Source: Clostridium fungisolvens
Lineage (GTDB): Bacteria; Bacillota; Clostridia; Clostridiales; Clostridiaceae
Length of the DNA stretch: 64,000 bases
Assembly: GCF_014193895.1 (NCBI RefSeq)
Contig: NZ_BLZR01000002.1
Span: 1-64,000, forward strand
Direction of reading: 5' to 3'
Shown: positions 53,867-63,703 of the stretch, piece after piece
How the letters are laid out: every line of letters starts with the position of its first letter
Position numbering within the stretch: the stretch's first letter is position 1
Made by a program: the position numbers and the translations under genes
The notes under the pieces: generated by a model
The model's database searches: none
Seen by the model: the letters and a program-made list of their open reading frames with translations, nothing else
What the model was told of the DNA's origin: nothing

Positions 53867-56800
53867 CTATTTTATTCCACTTAGTTGTTTTGCCAAATTA
53901 ACGGCTGCTTCAAATGGGTCCGCATCTCTAAAGTCCGCCTTATAAAAAGTTCTAATTTCACGAGATTTTTCTTGTCCTACAAGAATTCTCCGAGTAGCTT
54001 CATCATATTTTATTATAAAATTACCCACTTTTGTTTCCCTAAATGCAGAATTCGACTCAGTTGCAAAGTCTTTTGCTAACTTTAAATACTGATTTTGCGT
54101 AATATCTCCAAATTCATTACCATGCTTTGCGAAGTGTTCTGCTAGTTCACCTTTGCTGAAGCCTTTCCACTTCACAGCTTCAGCCGCGCCCTTTTTAATA
54201 TTTCCTATTCCACTACCAGCAACAACACTACTATCATATATAACTTCACCAGTTTTAATATTTTTATATGCTCTTACTCCATTAACCGTTATTGTTGTGA
54301 ATCCTTCAAGGAATAGTGTTGAAGAAAACTCTCCTGTTAGTTTTGCCCATTCTGGGTCCATGCCCATATTAAGTGCATTCTGTTCATTAATTTGACCCCA
54401 AAGGCCTGGCCACCTATCCCAAAGATATTTACCAAAGTTCTTAGCCGCATCTATTATATTATCTGAATTCCTTAAATTTTGTACATCTCGCTGATATGGT
54501 AATAATTCACTGGAACCATCATCTGTACCTTGACTTACCTTTTCCTTATAATCATAGTTCTGACTTCCAAGAAACTGAGTTCCCTCACAGCTCTTCTTTA
54601 CGGTATCCATTACCTTTCTTACTACCTCATTTGAGTAGTTCCTTGTAGTAATTTGAGGTTGTGAGAAACATGAATTCACTCTATTAGAGTTAGTTGTGTT
54701 TTTCTTACTTACCTCTAATGGATTTTCTGGGAACTTAGGTACAGTTACAGGTTGAGTAGTATAATCATTTTTGTTACCTTCATCTGGTGGACTATTAAAA
54801 ACCTCATTATAAGTATCAACTATACGATCCTTCAGATATACTGCACCTGAGTATATCTTCTCTCCTACACTTTTAAAGAAACCTCCAATTGAGAAGTGTC
54901 CACTTGGGTCGGTATACATCATAGGGTTATTTAATGCATATGCATACCTATTTAAGGTTAGTGGCTGCATTACATTTCCTAAGTAACTGTCCCTTGTTAA
55001 GAATCTTCCGCTTTCAGGTTCATAGTATCTTGCTCTTAGGTAGTCTAAGCCGCTAAGTCTATTATAATCCTCTCCATTATATCCGTAGAAGTTTTCGTAG
55101 TGAGTTGCATTACTTCCCCAGAAACCACCATGATTCACTTGTCCATATGGGTCATATCTATACTTGTCTTTTACTTGTCCTAAAGAATTGGTTGTATCTG
55201 ATACACTGCCTCTTCCATCGTACAAGTAGAATAATGGATCAGTCTTAACATCACTATCTGGTGATAGTTTATCTATTGATATTCTGTCTAATCCATAAGT
55301 ATATGCATTAGTGTAGTTTCCATCTGCATCTGAAGTCATCAATACTTGTGGATTTTCTAGAGACACATCGTTTATATAATTTATTATCTCATAATTTTCT
55401 GGAGTGTCTAGAGGATCTTGGTTTCCTGGATTCTTTGGATGATCTGCTCTCTTGTACCAACCTAAGTGCTTACCATTGTTTCCTTTGTTATTGCCTTTTC
55501 CATTATTACCATTATCCTTACCATTTCCATTGCCATTATTTTTACCGTTTCCGTTGTCTTGATTACTTCCATTATCTTTGCCATTTCCATTGCTTGAGCC
55601 ATTATCATTCTTTCCGTTGTTACTGCTATTATTGCTATTATTATTTCCTTTACCATCTAGCTTTTCATTATCTTTATCAACCTTTGCTCCGAAGAAGATT
55701 CCCCCTAAAGCTTGTTGTTTTTCGCTAGAACCTCCGAATAACCACTTGAAGAAACCAACTATGCTGTCCACTGCTTTTTTAGCCAAACTTACTATATAGT
55801 TAACAGCACTCTTTATACTTTCTCCAACCTTTGTGAAGAAGGATTTATCAGTTTTAGCTTCTTCTTTAGCTTTAGAAGCTTTACTATCTTCCTTAGCACT
55901 GTCGGCCTTTGCTTTTTCAGAAGTTGCTTCCTTACTAACTTCACTGTTTGTATCAGTAGCAGTTGCTGTTTTTTCTTCAGCCTTTGCAGCATCATCTGCT
56001 TTTTTTCCTTCAGCACTGGTACTACTGCTAGTTGAACTAGCTACTGCCACTTCTTGATGTGGATTGTTTCCTTTTTCATAGCCATAGTGATTTCCGTTAT
56101 TAGGATTTTGTGGATATCCTACATTGGAATTATTACCTGAAGCACTTCCATTATTATCTTTGCTTCCATCCTTTGGTGGATTAACACCAGAGTTTGAACC
56201 ACTATTAGAAGTATTATCTCCTGGAGTTGAACCATCACCGGAGGAATCACCACTTCCACTATCTCCAGCCTTAACTGGTTGAGGTTTGAAGTATACACCA
56301 TAGGTTGAGAACAATCTGTTTCCATCACTATCATATCCAAAGGTAAGCACTTCTCCTTTTGGATTAGTAAGTTGAACTAATCTATCTTCTAAGTCATACT
56401 CATAGTACTCTATTTTTTGACCAGGACGAATCTTTTTAAGTCTATTTCCATTCTTGTCATACTCATATTTAATATTTGTATCTCCAGTCTTTTCACTGAC
56501 TAACTCGTCTCCTGCATTATAAGTATAAGTGGTAGTTTCAGTATCAGCCTCATCATCATCTTTTACTTGTACTGCTATACGGTTACCTGCTTTATCATAG
56601 CTATAATCGTATTTTGTGGTTTCAACTTTTCCATCCTCTTCATGGCTTTCCTCAGTAAAAGATGTTATTTCATTTGAACCATCATAGCCATAAGTTCTTA
56701 CATAACTTTCATCTTCATGTACAGCTTTTTCATTTATGATGTTGCCATTCTTATCATACTGATATTCAAAGCTAGATATCAGGACTCCATCCTTATTTTT

Positions 56801-59800
56801 GTTTTCAAGCTTTGTGATTCTATCTGCTCCGTCATAAGTGTAGATTACCTTAGTTCCATTTGGAAGCAAGGCTTCTTTTCTTCTTCCAGCACTATCATAG
56901 CTATAATAGGTTTTTTCACCATTCCAGTTTTCTGCATAGGTTAATCTGTCTAGTACATCATAGTTGTATTTTACATACTTTCCGTCTGGATAGATTACCT
57001 TAGATTTTCTTCCTAAGTTGTCAAATTCATAGGTTACTTCTTCTCCTGAAGCAAAACCAACTAGGGTAAGCCTTCCCATCTTGTCATAGCTATAGTCTGT
57101 TTCACCTTCTAAACCTATCATCTTAGTACGGTTTCCACTTATGTCATATTCATAGCTTACATCTTGGCCTTCTACCTTGTCACCCTCAGCATCTCTATAC
57201 TCTTTTGATACAAGCCTGTTAAGCTTATCATAATCATAGTTTGTCTTTGTTCCATCAGACTTTGTATGGCTTGATAAAGTACCTACTGGATTGTAAGTAA
57301 AGTTTTCTTTTTCTCCAAGGGGATTAGCTACAGATGTAAGTCTTCCAACCTTATCATAGCTATATTTTGTCTCATTTCCATTACCATTTACCATAGAAAC
57401 AAGATTACTTGACTTATCGTAACTATATTTAGTTTCGCTACCTCTTGGATCTGCTACCTTTACTAATCTGTTTAATTCATCATAAGAATACGAAGTTTTA
57501 TTGTTATTTCCATCTGTTACTGAAGCTAGATTTTGATTCTTATCATAATCATACTTAGTAATGCCTCCTACTGGATTAGCTGTTTCTGAAAGCAAGTTTA
57601 GAGCATTGTATTTATAAGTAGTTTTGCTTCCAATTGGGTTAGTAACCGAATCTACCAAGTTGTTTTTATTATAAGTATAAGTAGTGGTTTCTCCTAAAGG
57701 ATTTGTTTCGCTTTCAAGATTGCTTGCAGCATCATAAGTATACTTGTAATCTCTATTTCCTGGTTGAGTTACTTTCGTAACATTTCCTAGGGAATCATAC
57801 TCTACCTTTGTAACATTACCTTCTGGATCTGTAGTTTTATTAACTCTATCTAAAGCGTCATATTCATATAAGCTCATATTGCCATTTGGCTCTTTTACAG
57901 AGTTTAAATTTCCTGCAGTATTGTATGCATAAGAAGTTACATTTCCAACAGTATTCTTTTCTGTTAAAAGTCTATGCATCTTATCATAAGTATAAGTTAT
58001 AGTGCTTCCTTCTGAGTCTGCTTCTTTTGATAAATTGCTAAACTCATCATAACTAAAACTCTTTGAATATCCTTCAGGATCAGTAATCGAGGTTATTCTT
58101 CTAACCTTATCATAGGAATAGCTGTACTTTTCACCCATAGGATTAACTTGAGTAATAAGTCTATCATTTAAGTCATATTGGAACTCTGTTATTCCGCCTA
58201 AAGGATCTATTTTCTTTGTCTGCAGACCATGCTTATTATATTCATAGCTTGTCTTATTTCCGTTAGCATCAATTTGAGCTGTCATATTGTTTAAGCTGTC
58301 ATATTGGTACTGGGTATCAAAGCCTAAAGCATCTACCTTCATTTCTAATCTATTTAAGGCATCATACTTGTACTGAGTGACATTGTTCATAGGGTCTTGG
58401 ACTTTTATTAAACTTCCTCTAGCATCATAAGTTAAGGCTGTAGTGTTTCCTTTTTCATCTATAAAGCTAGTTAGTTTATTTAATGCGTCGTATTGATATT
58501 TTTTAGAAGCTCCCTTTGCATTTATCACTTCTGTTAGATTTTGATTTTTGTCATAAGCATAGGAAGTTGTATAGTTTAGTGGATCTATAGCTTTAATAAG
58601 GTTTCCTACAGCATCATATTGATACTGATATTTTTTATTTTCAGGCTCTACTTTTCCTGTTACTCTGTTTAATCCATCATAGGTAATAGTAGTTATCTTG
58701 CCTTCTGCATCAGTAACCTTTACTACTCGATCTCTTTTATCATATACATAGGTAGTTGTGTTGCCATCTGTTCCAACCTTGGCAGTTATATTGCCAGCTA
58801 AATCATAGCTGTACTTTATTGTTCTACCAATTACATCCTTCTGCTCTATAAGTCTTCCCTTATCATCATATACATTGGTAAGCTTATTTCCTGCAGTATC
58901 CTCTTGGCTTATTAGTCTATTCATGATGTCGTAAGTATAGCTTTTCTTAACCCCAGCAGCATCAGTTTCAGAAGTTAATCTATTACTTTCATCATATGAC
59001 ATAGCTACTGTATCACCATTTGGATATACTATACTGGTCAAATTGCCGTTTTTGTCGTACTTCATCTGAACAACTTCGCCTAAGGCATCGGTGATCTTTG
59101 TTTGAAGCTTATTGCCATTATATTTATAATTAGTTTCCTTACCTAGCGGGTCTATCATCTTAGCAACATTGCCTGCCTTATCATAAACATACTGGGTAAT
59201 ATTTTTAAGAGGATCTTCAACAGAGGTTAATCTGTTTAATCCATCGTAATTATATATTTGTTTACCACCATTAGGTGAAATCTCGGCTTTTAAATTACCA
59301 CTTAAATCATACTCATAGGATTTTGTGCTTCCAAGTGGATCTGTCACAGCCTTTAAATTACCTGTATCAGTGTAGCTATAATTTGTAATTTTCCCTTCTT
59401 CATCAGTTAATGAAGTTAATTGGTTTCTTCCGTCATAGGTGTAGCTTACTATATAACCTAAAGGGTCCTTTGTATTAATTAGATTTCCATTATCGTCATA
59501 GTTATAGTAGTACTCTCTATCTAAGCTATCCTTCATGTAGGAAATCCTACCTAAGTTATCATAAGTAGTATCTGTCACTACTCCATTTGTATCTGTAAAC
59601 TGTATTAATCTATATAGATTATCATACTTATACTTCTTAGCATTACCATCAGGCAGTGTTAATTCTAATAGATTACCTTCATCATCGTACTTATTTACTA
59701 AAGTCTGTCCTTTTGGTCCTACAGTTTTCTCTACCTTGTTTACAGCATAATTATAGGTATAGGCAGATTTGTTGCCATTTGGATCCGTTACAGAGAGGAT

Positions 59801-62800
59801 ATTTCCTAAAGCATCTCTTTCGTAAGTTGTCTCTCCATCCTCACCGTCTATAACTTTTATTAATCTGTTCAACTTATCATATTGATAGCTTTTCGTATAT
59901 CCTGCCGGATTTTTTTCTTCTATATTATTACCATTGGCATCATAAGCATAGGTAGTTATATTGCCAAAAGGATCTATAGATTTAATTACTCTATTTAGGT
60001 TATCATATTCAAACTTTGATACATTTTTGTTACCATCAGTTACAGAATCCTTGTTATCATTAGCGTCATAAGTATAGGCTACAATTCCTCCGTCTGGTAA
60101 AATGGTGCTTAATTCATTGCCTTTACCATCATAAGATATTCTAGTTATCTTACCTAGTGGATCTTCTACAGATATAACCTTACCCATAGCATTATAATAA
60201 TACTTATATACATTTCCCTTTGCATCAGTAGCTTTTGATACATTGGCTCCATCATATTCGTATTTATAAGTCTTACCTGTTGGGTCCTTTACTGTAGCTA
60301 CTTGGTTATTGCTATTATAAGTATATTCATAAGTAGACTGGTCCGCCGCAGTAACCTTTAGTAGGTTTCCATTGCCGTCATAGGTCATTGTAGTAGTATT
60401 TCCTTCAAAGTCAGTAATTGATATAGGATTATCCTTACTGTCATACTCAAAGGTCTTAACTTTCCCATCAAATCTATGTTCCTTAAGCCTGTTTCCTCTG
60501 CCATCGTACTCATAAGTAGTAGTGTGTCCTAAAGCATCTGTAGAGGATTTTACGTTATTATTGTTATCATAGCTTAAGGTTTCTACAGTTCCGTCTGGCT
60601 TTACGGTTTTAGTTATTCTGTACTGCGAATCATAGTAATATTGTGTTTTATTACCGTTAGCATCTGTTGTTTCACTGTATCCATCGTAGTAACTTATATA
60701 TATTTTCTTACCTTGAGCATCTTCTTGAACAGTAACACGATTTTGATCATCGTAAGTGTTAACCACAGATTTATTTCCCTTAGCATCAGTGAAGGATACC
60801 ATTCTTCCCTTCTCATCATACTGGTACTTAGTTTCATGTCCGTTAGCATCTATATAAGAAACTAAATTTCCATTTCCATCATAGCTATACTTTAAAACAC
60901 TTTGATTTGGCAGTGTTATTGCACTTATCCTACCTTCATCACTTAAAGTTATTCCAAAAATCTTTCCAGAAGGTGAAGTTATGCTGGTTAGCTTGTAGTC
61001 TTCATTATATGCTAACTTTGTAGTATTGCCTTTTTCATCAATTTGAGAATCTAAAAGCCCCATCTTGTTAAATAGGTATGTGGTTATGCCATCAGTTATT
61101 TGATATCCTATATTTTTTCTACTATCATCATTTACTAAAGAAAGCTTTAGGTTTTCTCCTACAGGTCCACTATAGCTTCCATCACTGCCTTTTCTATAGT
61201 AAATAGTGCTTCCGTCACCTTGACTGAATATTATAGTTCCATCTGCTAGTGCTGATAAAGACTTGTTAAAGTTAAAGTCCCACTTCACTCCAAAATATCC
61301 GTCATGGGTTTCTTCCATTGCATTATAGGTTCTTTTTATGGAGAAATCTCCATTAAAATCAGTTGCACTAGCATCATCAGCTTCATATAAGAAGTTACCA
61401 GTAAGCAAGTTTATTGGCTCGAAACCATAAATACAATGCTTCTTTCTTCCCATAAGTGCACTATCTATCTCTTTTTTTCTCGCATCCGTTAAAGATGGAG
61501 GTGTATATGGCTTACCTGCATTTTTCTTAGGATTTCTTATGAAAAGAGTGTTTCCTTCCACAAGCAGTGTATCTCCAACTTTGTTATCACTCATTATCAC
61601 AGAATTAGGAACACCATAAAAGCTTGCTATGTAAGGTATAGTGTCCTTAGCTTGAACTTGATAAATCTGAAAATAATCACTATAGCCTGTGTCACTAGTT
61701 TGTCCATCTAAGGTTGCAGTAGCTTTAATCCTATAAAGCTGATTAAGCTTTGGTGTCAGTATTTTATCTGCCTGCCAGTTACTATCCTTTCCCTTATACA
61801 CATAAGCTTTAGGGAAAAGACTGGAGTACATAGCACCATCAGGATATTTGTAGATATAGCTAGCCTCTGCACTTCCTTTAAAATCTGGATTTTCAACATC
61901 TAACTCGTAGTTTACTGTAGAGGTTGGCTTTACTAATCCATCTATAGAGATTCCATCAACTTTAAGACTTCCTTCACTATCGTGTTCAGTAATTGGTCTT
62001 AAGTTTATATTTGGTGCGCCAAAAGGCATGTTAGTATCTACACCATCTACAAATTCATAGAATATCTTAATCGATGGTCTCTGAGTTGTATATTCATTTT
62101 TATCTGTTGAAAAAGCTTCACATTGTTGAGTTTCATTTAGATATTGCAAAAGTATTCCGTTGTTTGCTTTCCCATTTACCCAATCACTTACTATTTGCTT
62201 AATATCAAAATCAACAGCATGCGCATTAGGCGTTACCATTGCAGAAGAATAATATGTTTTATTCTTCGGTTGGTTATTCCAAGTTAATCTAGTTATATCA
62301 TAGCTATCATCAACACTATACAAACCAACTTCTCTGTCATTATTTCCAAAGGAAGTAGATTGAAACATCTCAAGAGTTGCTGATGTAATTGTAGCTTCTT
62401 TAGGAACCTTAGCATTAACATCAAACTTAAGATAAGTCCTAGTTTTCTGGAATCCATTTGTTATACTTGAATTATTCCCTGATTTCACACCATCATCCGT
62501 TCCAACATAGCTATAACCGTTATTCAACGTGTTGGTATTAGGTGCATTTTCTTCAGCACAGGTTACATTGATCTCTGAATTAACAAAACCAGTATCAGGA
62601 TCAATTTTTACTGGATAAGCTCTCTCTGGTGCCTTAAGCCAGTTTTCATCTACTGTCACAGTAATAATATCTTTACCAAACAGTTTCTTTTCTAGCTTTA
62701 TAGTTAAGTTATTATTTGTTTTTCCAGAAGCATCAGTCATAACAGGAGCACTTAGTATAACCGTAGGTTGTTGTTTACCTGCTTCATATCCTCTTATTGA

Positions 62801-63523
62801 ATTAAATTCTTCTTTAAGCGTTAATCCCTTGGTGCTAACTGCATATTTAAAGGTAGATTTGTCAACATAGCGATTAAGTATAATGTCTTCCTTAACACTA
62901 TCTGAATTTGCAGTATATTGATAATCTACACCATCGAAAACATCATTATATAAAACTGAGTTTTCTGCAGCTGCACTTCTAGAAAAATCTCCTTCCATAG
63001 GAAACAAGTTGATAGAGACTTTCCCTTTTTGTATTGCTATACCTTTGTCCTTAGTAATTTCAGTTGGAAGGTTTACCTTATAGTCATTGGCTTTATTTTC
63101 ATAATATCCGCCACTACTATTTAGGTTTAGAGTATTATCTACTTCTTGGTAGTTTCCCTTCTCATCTTTAAAGTTGACCTTATCAAAGAAGATTTGTTGT
63201 ACTTCTGTTTTTTTATCCAGCTTATAAGTCTTACTATTAGCTGTTCTTTTGCTTACTACTTCCTTATCCTTAGTATAAGTTTCTTCTTTCTTTGATTTAG
63301 TTACACTTGGTTTCCTAAGAGCCTTCGTAGACTTGTTGTCAGTCTGACTTACAGAACTTACTTTTTCAGCTTCTTTGTTGATGTCCTTACCGTAATACTC
63401 TCCCTTTTGCGGCTGCTTTGCTAAGTTTTCAGCGGCATATACGAGTACATCATTTGAAGAAAAAAGTAAATTAGAGAAAATCAAAAAGATACATATGGCC
63501 CTTATTAGAATGTTTCTTTTCAT
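53867..63523 (-). CDS. Giant secreted Rhs/YD-repeat polymorphic toxin
   Basis: This 3,218-residue protein starts at ATG 63523 (TAGGGGGTG upstream; a frame start at 63589 has no such site) with a Sec signal peptide (KRNILIRAICIFLIFSNLLF, cleavage near VYAAEN). Order of parts: DNRLRE-type beta-sandwich (about 315-490), DUF6531-type start of the Rhs cage (PINLLTGNFLYEADD, near 700), dozens of YD repeats (about 840-2400), Gly/Ser/Pro linker, Ala/Lys-rich and amphipathic segments (2500-2600), Asn/Gly linker, Rhs core (2685-2876), and tip. The last about 110 residues (ELAEHFAKHGNEFGDITQNQ, SREIRTFYKADFRD) resemble Barnase/EndoU/ColicinD-RelE-like nucleases. The likely role, as for WapA, is delivery of a nuclease into neighbouring cells. 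It is controlled by a c-di-GMP riboswitch. Confidence 0.88.
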   Translation of the reverse strand: MKRNILIRAICIFLIFSNLLFSSNDVLVYAAENLAKQPQKGEYYGKDINKEAEKVSSVSQTDNKSTKALRKPSVTKSKKEETYTKDKEVVSKRTANSKTYKLDKKTEVQQIFFDKVNFKDEKGNYQEVDNTLNLNSSGGYYENKANDYKVNLPTEITKDKGIAIQKGKVSINLFPMEGDFSRSAAAENSVLYNDVFDGVDYQYTANSDSVKEDIILNRYVDKSTFKYAVSTKGLTLKEEFNSIRGYEAGKQQPTVILSAPVMTDASGKTNNNLTIKLEKKLFGKDIITVTVDENWLKAPERAYPVKIDPDTGFVNSEINVTCAEENAPNTNTLNNGYSYVGTDDGVKSGNNSSITNGFQKTRTYLKFDVNAKVPKEATITSATLEMFQSTSFGNNDREVGLYSVDDSYDITRLTWNNQPKNKTYYSSAMVTPNAHAVDFDIKQIVSDWVNGKANNGILLQYLNETQQCEAFSTDKNEYTTQRPSIKIFYEFVDGVDTNMPFGAPNINLRPITEHDSEGSLKVDGISIDGLVKPTSTVNYELDVENPDFKGSAEASYIYKYPDGAMYSSLFPKAYVYKGKDSNWQADKILTPKLNQLYRIKATATLDGQTSDTGYSDYFQIYQVQAKDTIPYIASFYGVPNSVIMSDNKVGDTLLVEGNTLFIRNPKKNAGKPYTPPSLTDARKKEIDSALMGRKKHCIYGFEPINLLTGNFLYEADDASATDFNGDFSIKRTYNAMEETHDGYFGVKWDFNFNKSLSALADGTIIFSQGDGSTIYYRKGSDGSYSGPVGENLKLSLVNDDSRKNIGYQITDGITTYLFNKMGLLDSQIDEKGNTTKLAYNEDYKLTSITSPSGKIFGITLSDEGRISAITLPNQSVLKYSYDGNGNLVSYIDANGHETKYQYDEKGRMVSFTDAKGNKSVVNTYDDQNRVTVQEDAQGKKIYISYYDGYSETTDANGNKTQYYYDSQYRITKTVKPDGTVETLSYDNNNNVKSSTDALGHTTTYEYDGRGNRLKEHRFDGKVKTFEYDSKDNPISITDFEGNTTTMTYDGNGNLLKVTAADQSTYEYTYNSNNQVATVKDPTGKTYKYEYDGANVSKATDAKGNVYKYYYNAMGKVISVEDPLGKITRISYDGKGNELSTILPDGGIVAYTYDANDNKDSVTDGNKNVSKFEYDNLNRVIKSIDPFGNITTYAYDANGNNIEEKNPAGYTKSYQYDKLNRLIKVIDGEDGETTYERDALGNILSVTDPNGNKSAYTYNYAVNKVEKTVGPKGQTLVNKYDDEGNLLELTLPDGNAKKYKYDNLYRLIQFTDTNGVVTDTTYDNLGRISYMKDSLDREYYYNYDDNGNLINTKDPLGYIVSYTYDGRNQLTSLTDEEGKITNYSYTDTGNLKAVTDPLGSTKSYEYDLSGNLKAEISPNGGKQIYNYDGLNRLTSVEDPLKNITQYVYDKAGNVAKMIDPLGKETNYKYNGNKLQTKITDALGEVVQMKYDKNGNLTSIVYPNGDTVAMSYDESNRLTSETDAAGVKKSYTYDIMNRLISQEDTAGNKLTNVYDDKGRLIEQKDVIGRTIKYSYDLAGNITAKVGTDGNTTTYVYDKRDRVVKVTDAEGKITTITYDGLNRVTGKVEPENKKYQYQYDAVGNLIKAIDPLNYTTSYAYDKNQNLTEVINAKGASKKYQYDALNKLTSFIDEKGNTTALTYDARGSLIKVQDPMNNVTQYKYDALNRLEMKVDALGFDTQYQYDSLNNMTAQIDANGNKTSYEYNKHGLQTKKIDPLGGITEFQYDLNDRLITQVNPMGEKYSYSYDKVRRITSITDPEGYSKSFSYDEFSNLSKEADSEGSTITYTYDKMHRLLTEKNTVGNVTSYAYNTAGNLNSVKEPNGNMSLYEYDALDRVNKTTDPEGNVTKVEYDSLGNVTKVTQPGNRDYKYTYDAASNLESETNPLGETTTYTYNKNNLVDSVTNPIGSKTTYKYNALNLLSETANPVGGITKYDYDKNQNLASVTDGNNNKTSYSYDELNRLVKVADPRGSETKYSYDKSSNLVSMVNGNGNETKYSYDKVGRLTSVANPLGEKENFTYNPVGTLSSHTKSDGTKTNYDYDKLNRLVSKEYRDAEGDKVEGQDVSYEYDISGNRTKMIGLEGETDYSYDKMGRLTLVGFASGEEVTYEFDNLGRKSKVIYPDGKYVKYNYDVLDRLTYAENWNGEKTYYSYDSAGRRKEALLPNGTKVIYTYDGADRITKLENKNKDGVLISSFEYQYDKNGNIINEKAVHEDESYVRTYGYDGSNEITSFTEESHEEDGKVETTKYDYSYDKAGNRIAVQVKDDDEADTETTTYTYNAGDELVSEKTGDTNIKYEYDKNGNRLKKIRPGQKIEYYEYDLEDRLVQLTNPKGEVLTFGYDSDGNRLFSTYGVYFKPQPVKAGDSGSGDSSGDGSTPGDNTSNSGSNSGVNPPKDGSKDNNGSASGNNSNVGYPQNPNNGNHYGYEKGNNPHQEVAVASSTSSSTSAEGKKADDAAKAEEKTATATDTNSEVSKEATSEKAKADSAKEDSKASKAKEEAKTDKSFFTKVGESIKSAVNYIVSLAKKAVDSIVGFFKWLFGGSSEKQQALGGIFFGAKVDKDNEKLDGKGNNNSNNSSNNGKNDNGSSNGNGKDNGSNQDNGNGKNNGNGNGKDNGNNGKGNNKGNNGKHLGWYKRADHPKNPGNQDPLDTPENYEIINYINDVSLENPQVLMTSDADGNYTNAYTYGLDRISIDKLSPDSDVKTDPLFYLYDGRGSVSDTTNSLGQVKDKYRYDPYGQVNHGGFWGSNATHYENFYGYNGEDYNRLSGLDYLRARYYEPESGRFLTRDSYLGNVMQPLTLNRYAYALNNPMMYTDPSGHFSIGGFFKSVGEKIYSGAVYLKDRIVDTYNEVFNSPPDEGNKNDYTTQPVTVPKFPENPLEVSKKNTTNSNRVNSCFSQPQITTRNYSNEVVRKVMDTVKKSCEGTQFLGSQNYDYKEKVSQGTDDGSSELLPYQRDVQNLRNSDNIIDAAKNFGKYLWDRWPGLWGQINEQNALNMGMDPEWAKLTGEFSSTLFLEGFTTITVNGVRAYKNIKTGEVIYDSSVVAGSGIGNIKKGAAEAVKWKGFSKGELAEHFAKHGNEFGDITQNQYLKLAKDFATESNSAFRETKVGNFIIKYDEATRRILVGQEKSREIRTFYKADFRDADPFEAAVNLAKQLSGIK
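54538..54793 (-). repeat. Second homology block inside toxin tip, big-gene copy
   Basis: This block codes for PPDEGNKNDYTTQPVTVPKF to QNYDYKEKV. It is nearly identical to 52168-52428 and offers a second crossover site inside the tip. Confidence 0.85.
54897..55471 (-). repeat. Rhs core homology arm, expressed-gene copy
   Basis: The arm runs from KHLGWYK to DPSGH within the big Rhs gene. Recombination with either complete downstream arm would exchange the toxin tip and immunity gene and delete what lies between. Confidence 0.9.
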
Positions 63524-63611
63524 CCTACACCCCCTAATAAGTCCATAGATATGAGCATATTGAATTTTAGACATGTGAATAGATTTCATAGAATATATAA
63601 ATGAAATATAC

Positions 63612-63703
63612 CACTTAGGTAACCCGGCTACCTTAGTATTTAAAATACCTTAGGCCCGTAGCTTTGCGTCTTTATCTTTCAATAAATTTGCCTTTATCTA
63701 TGG
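63612..63703 (-). promoter_or_regulatory. Cyclic-di-GMP-I (GEMM-I) riboswitch
   Basis: On the minus strand the class core is read in order: AAAGGCAAA, the GAAA-capped P2 (ATTGAAAGAT), GACGCAAAGC, CGGGCCTAA, and the P3 end GGTAGCCGGGTTACC. The conserved GGCAAA, GACGCAAAGC, GCCTAA and GGGTTACC elements are all intact. It lies about 90 bp before the start of the big Rhs gene. I see no clear terminator between, so the switch may act on translation or through a structure I cannot resolve. Confidence 0.93.

Noticed and set aside
55348..56057. Several overlapping open frames on both strands around the Asn/Gly linker
   Set aside because: Simple-sequence codons leave all frames open; only the minus-strand Rhs frame is continuous with homologous sequence on both sides.
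56300..61000. Regular short repeats resembling a CRISPR or satellite array
   Set aside because: The periodicity comes from YD-repeat codons (patterns like YDANGN and YTYD) of one long open frame; repeat units vary in length and sequence and there are no spacers.
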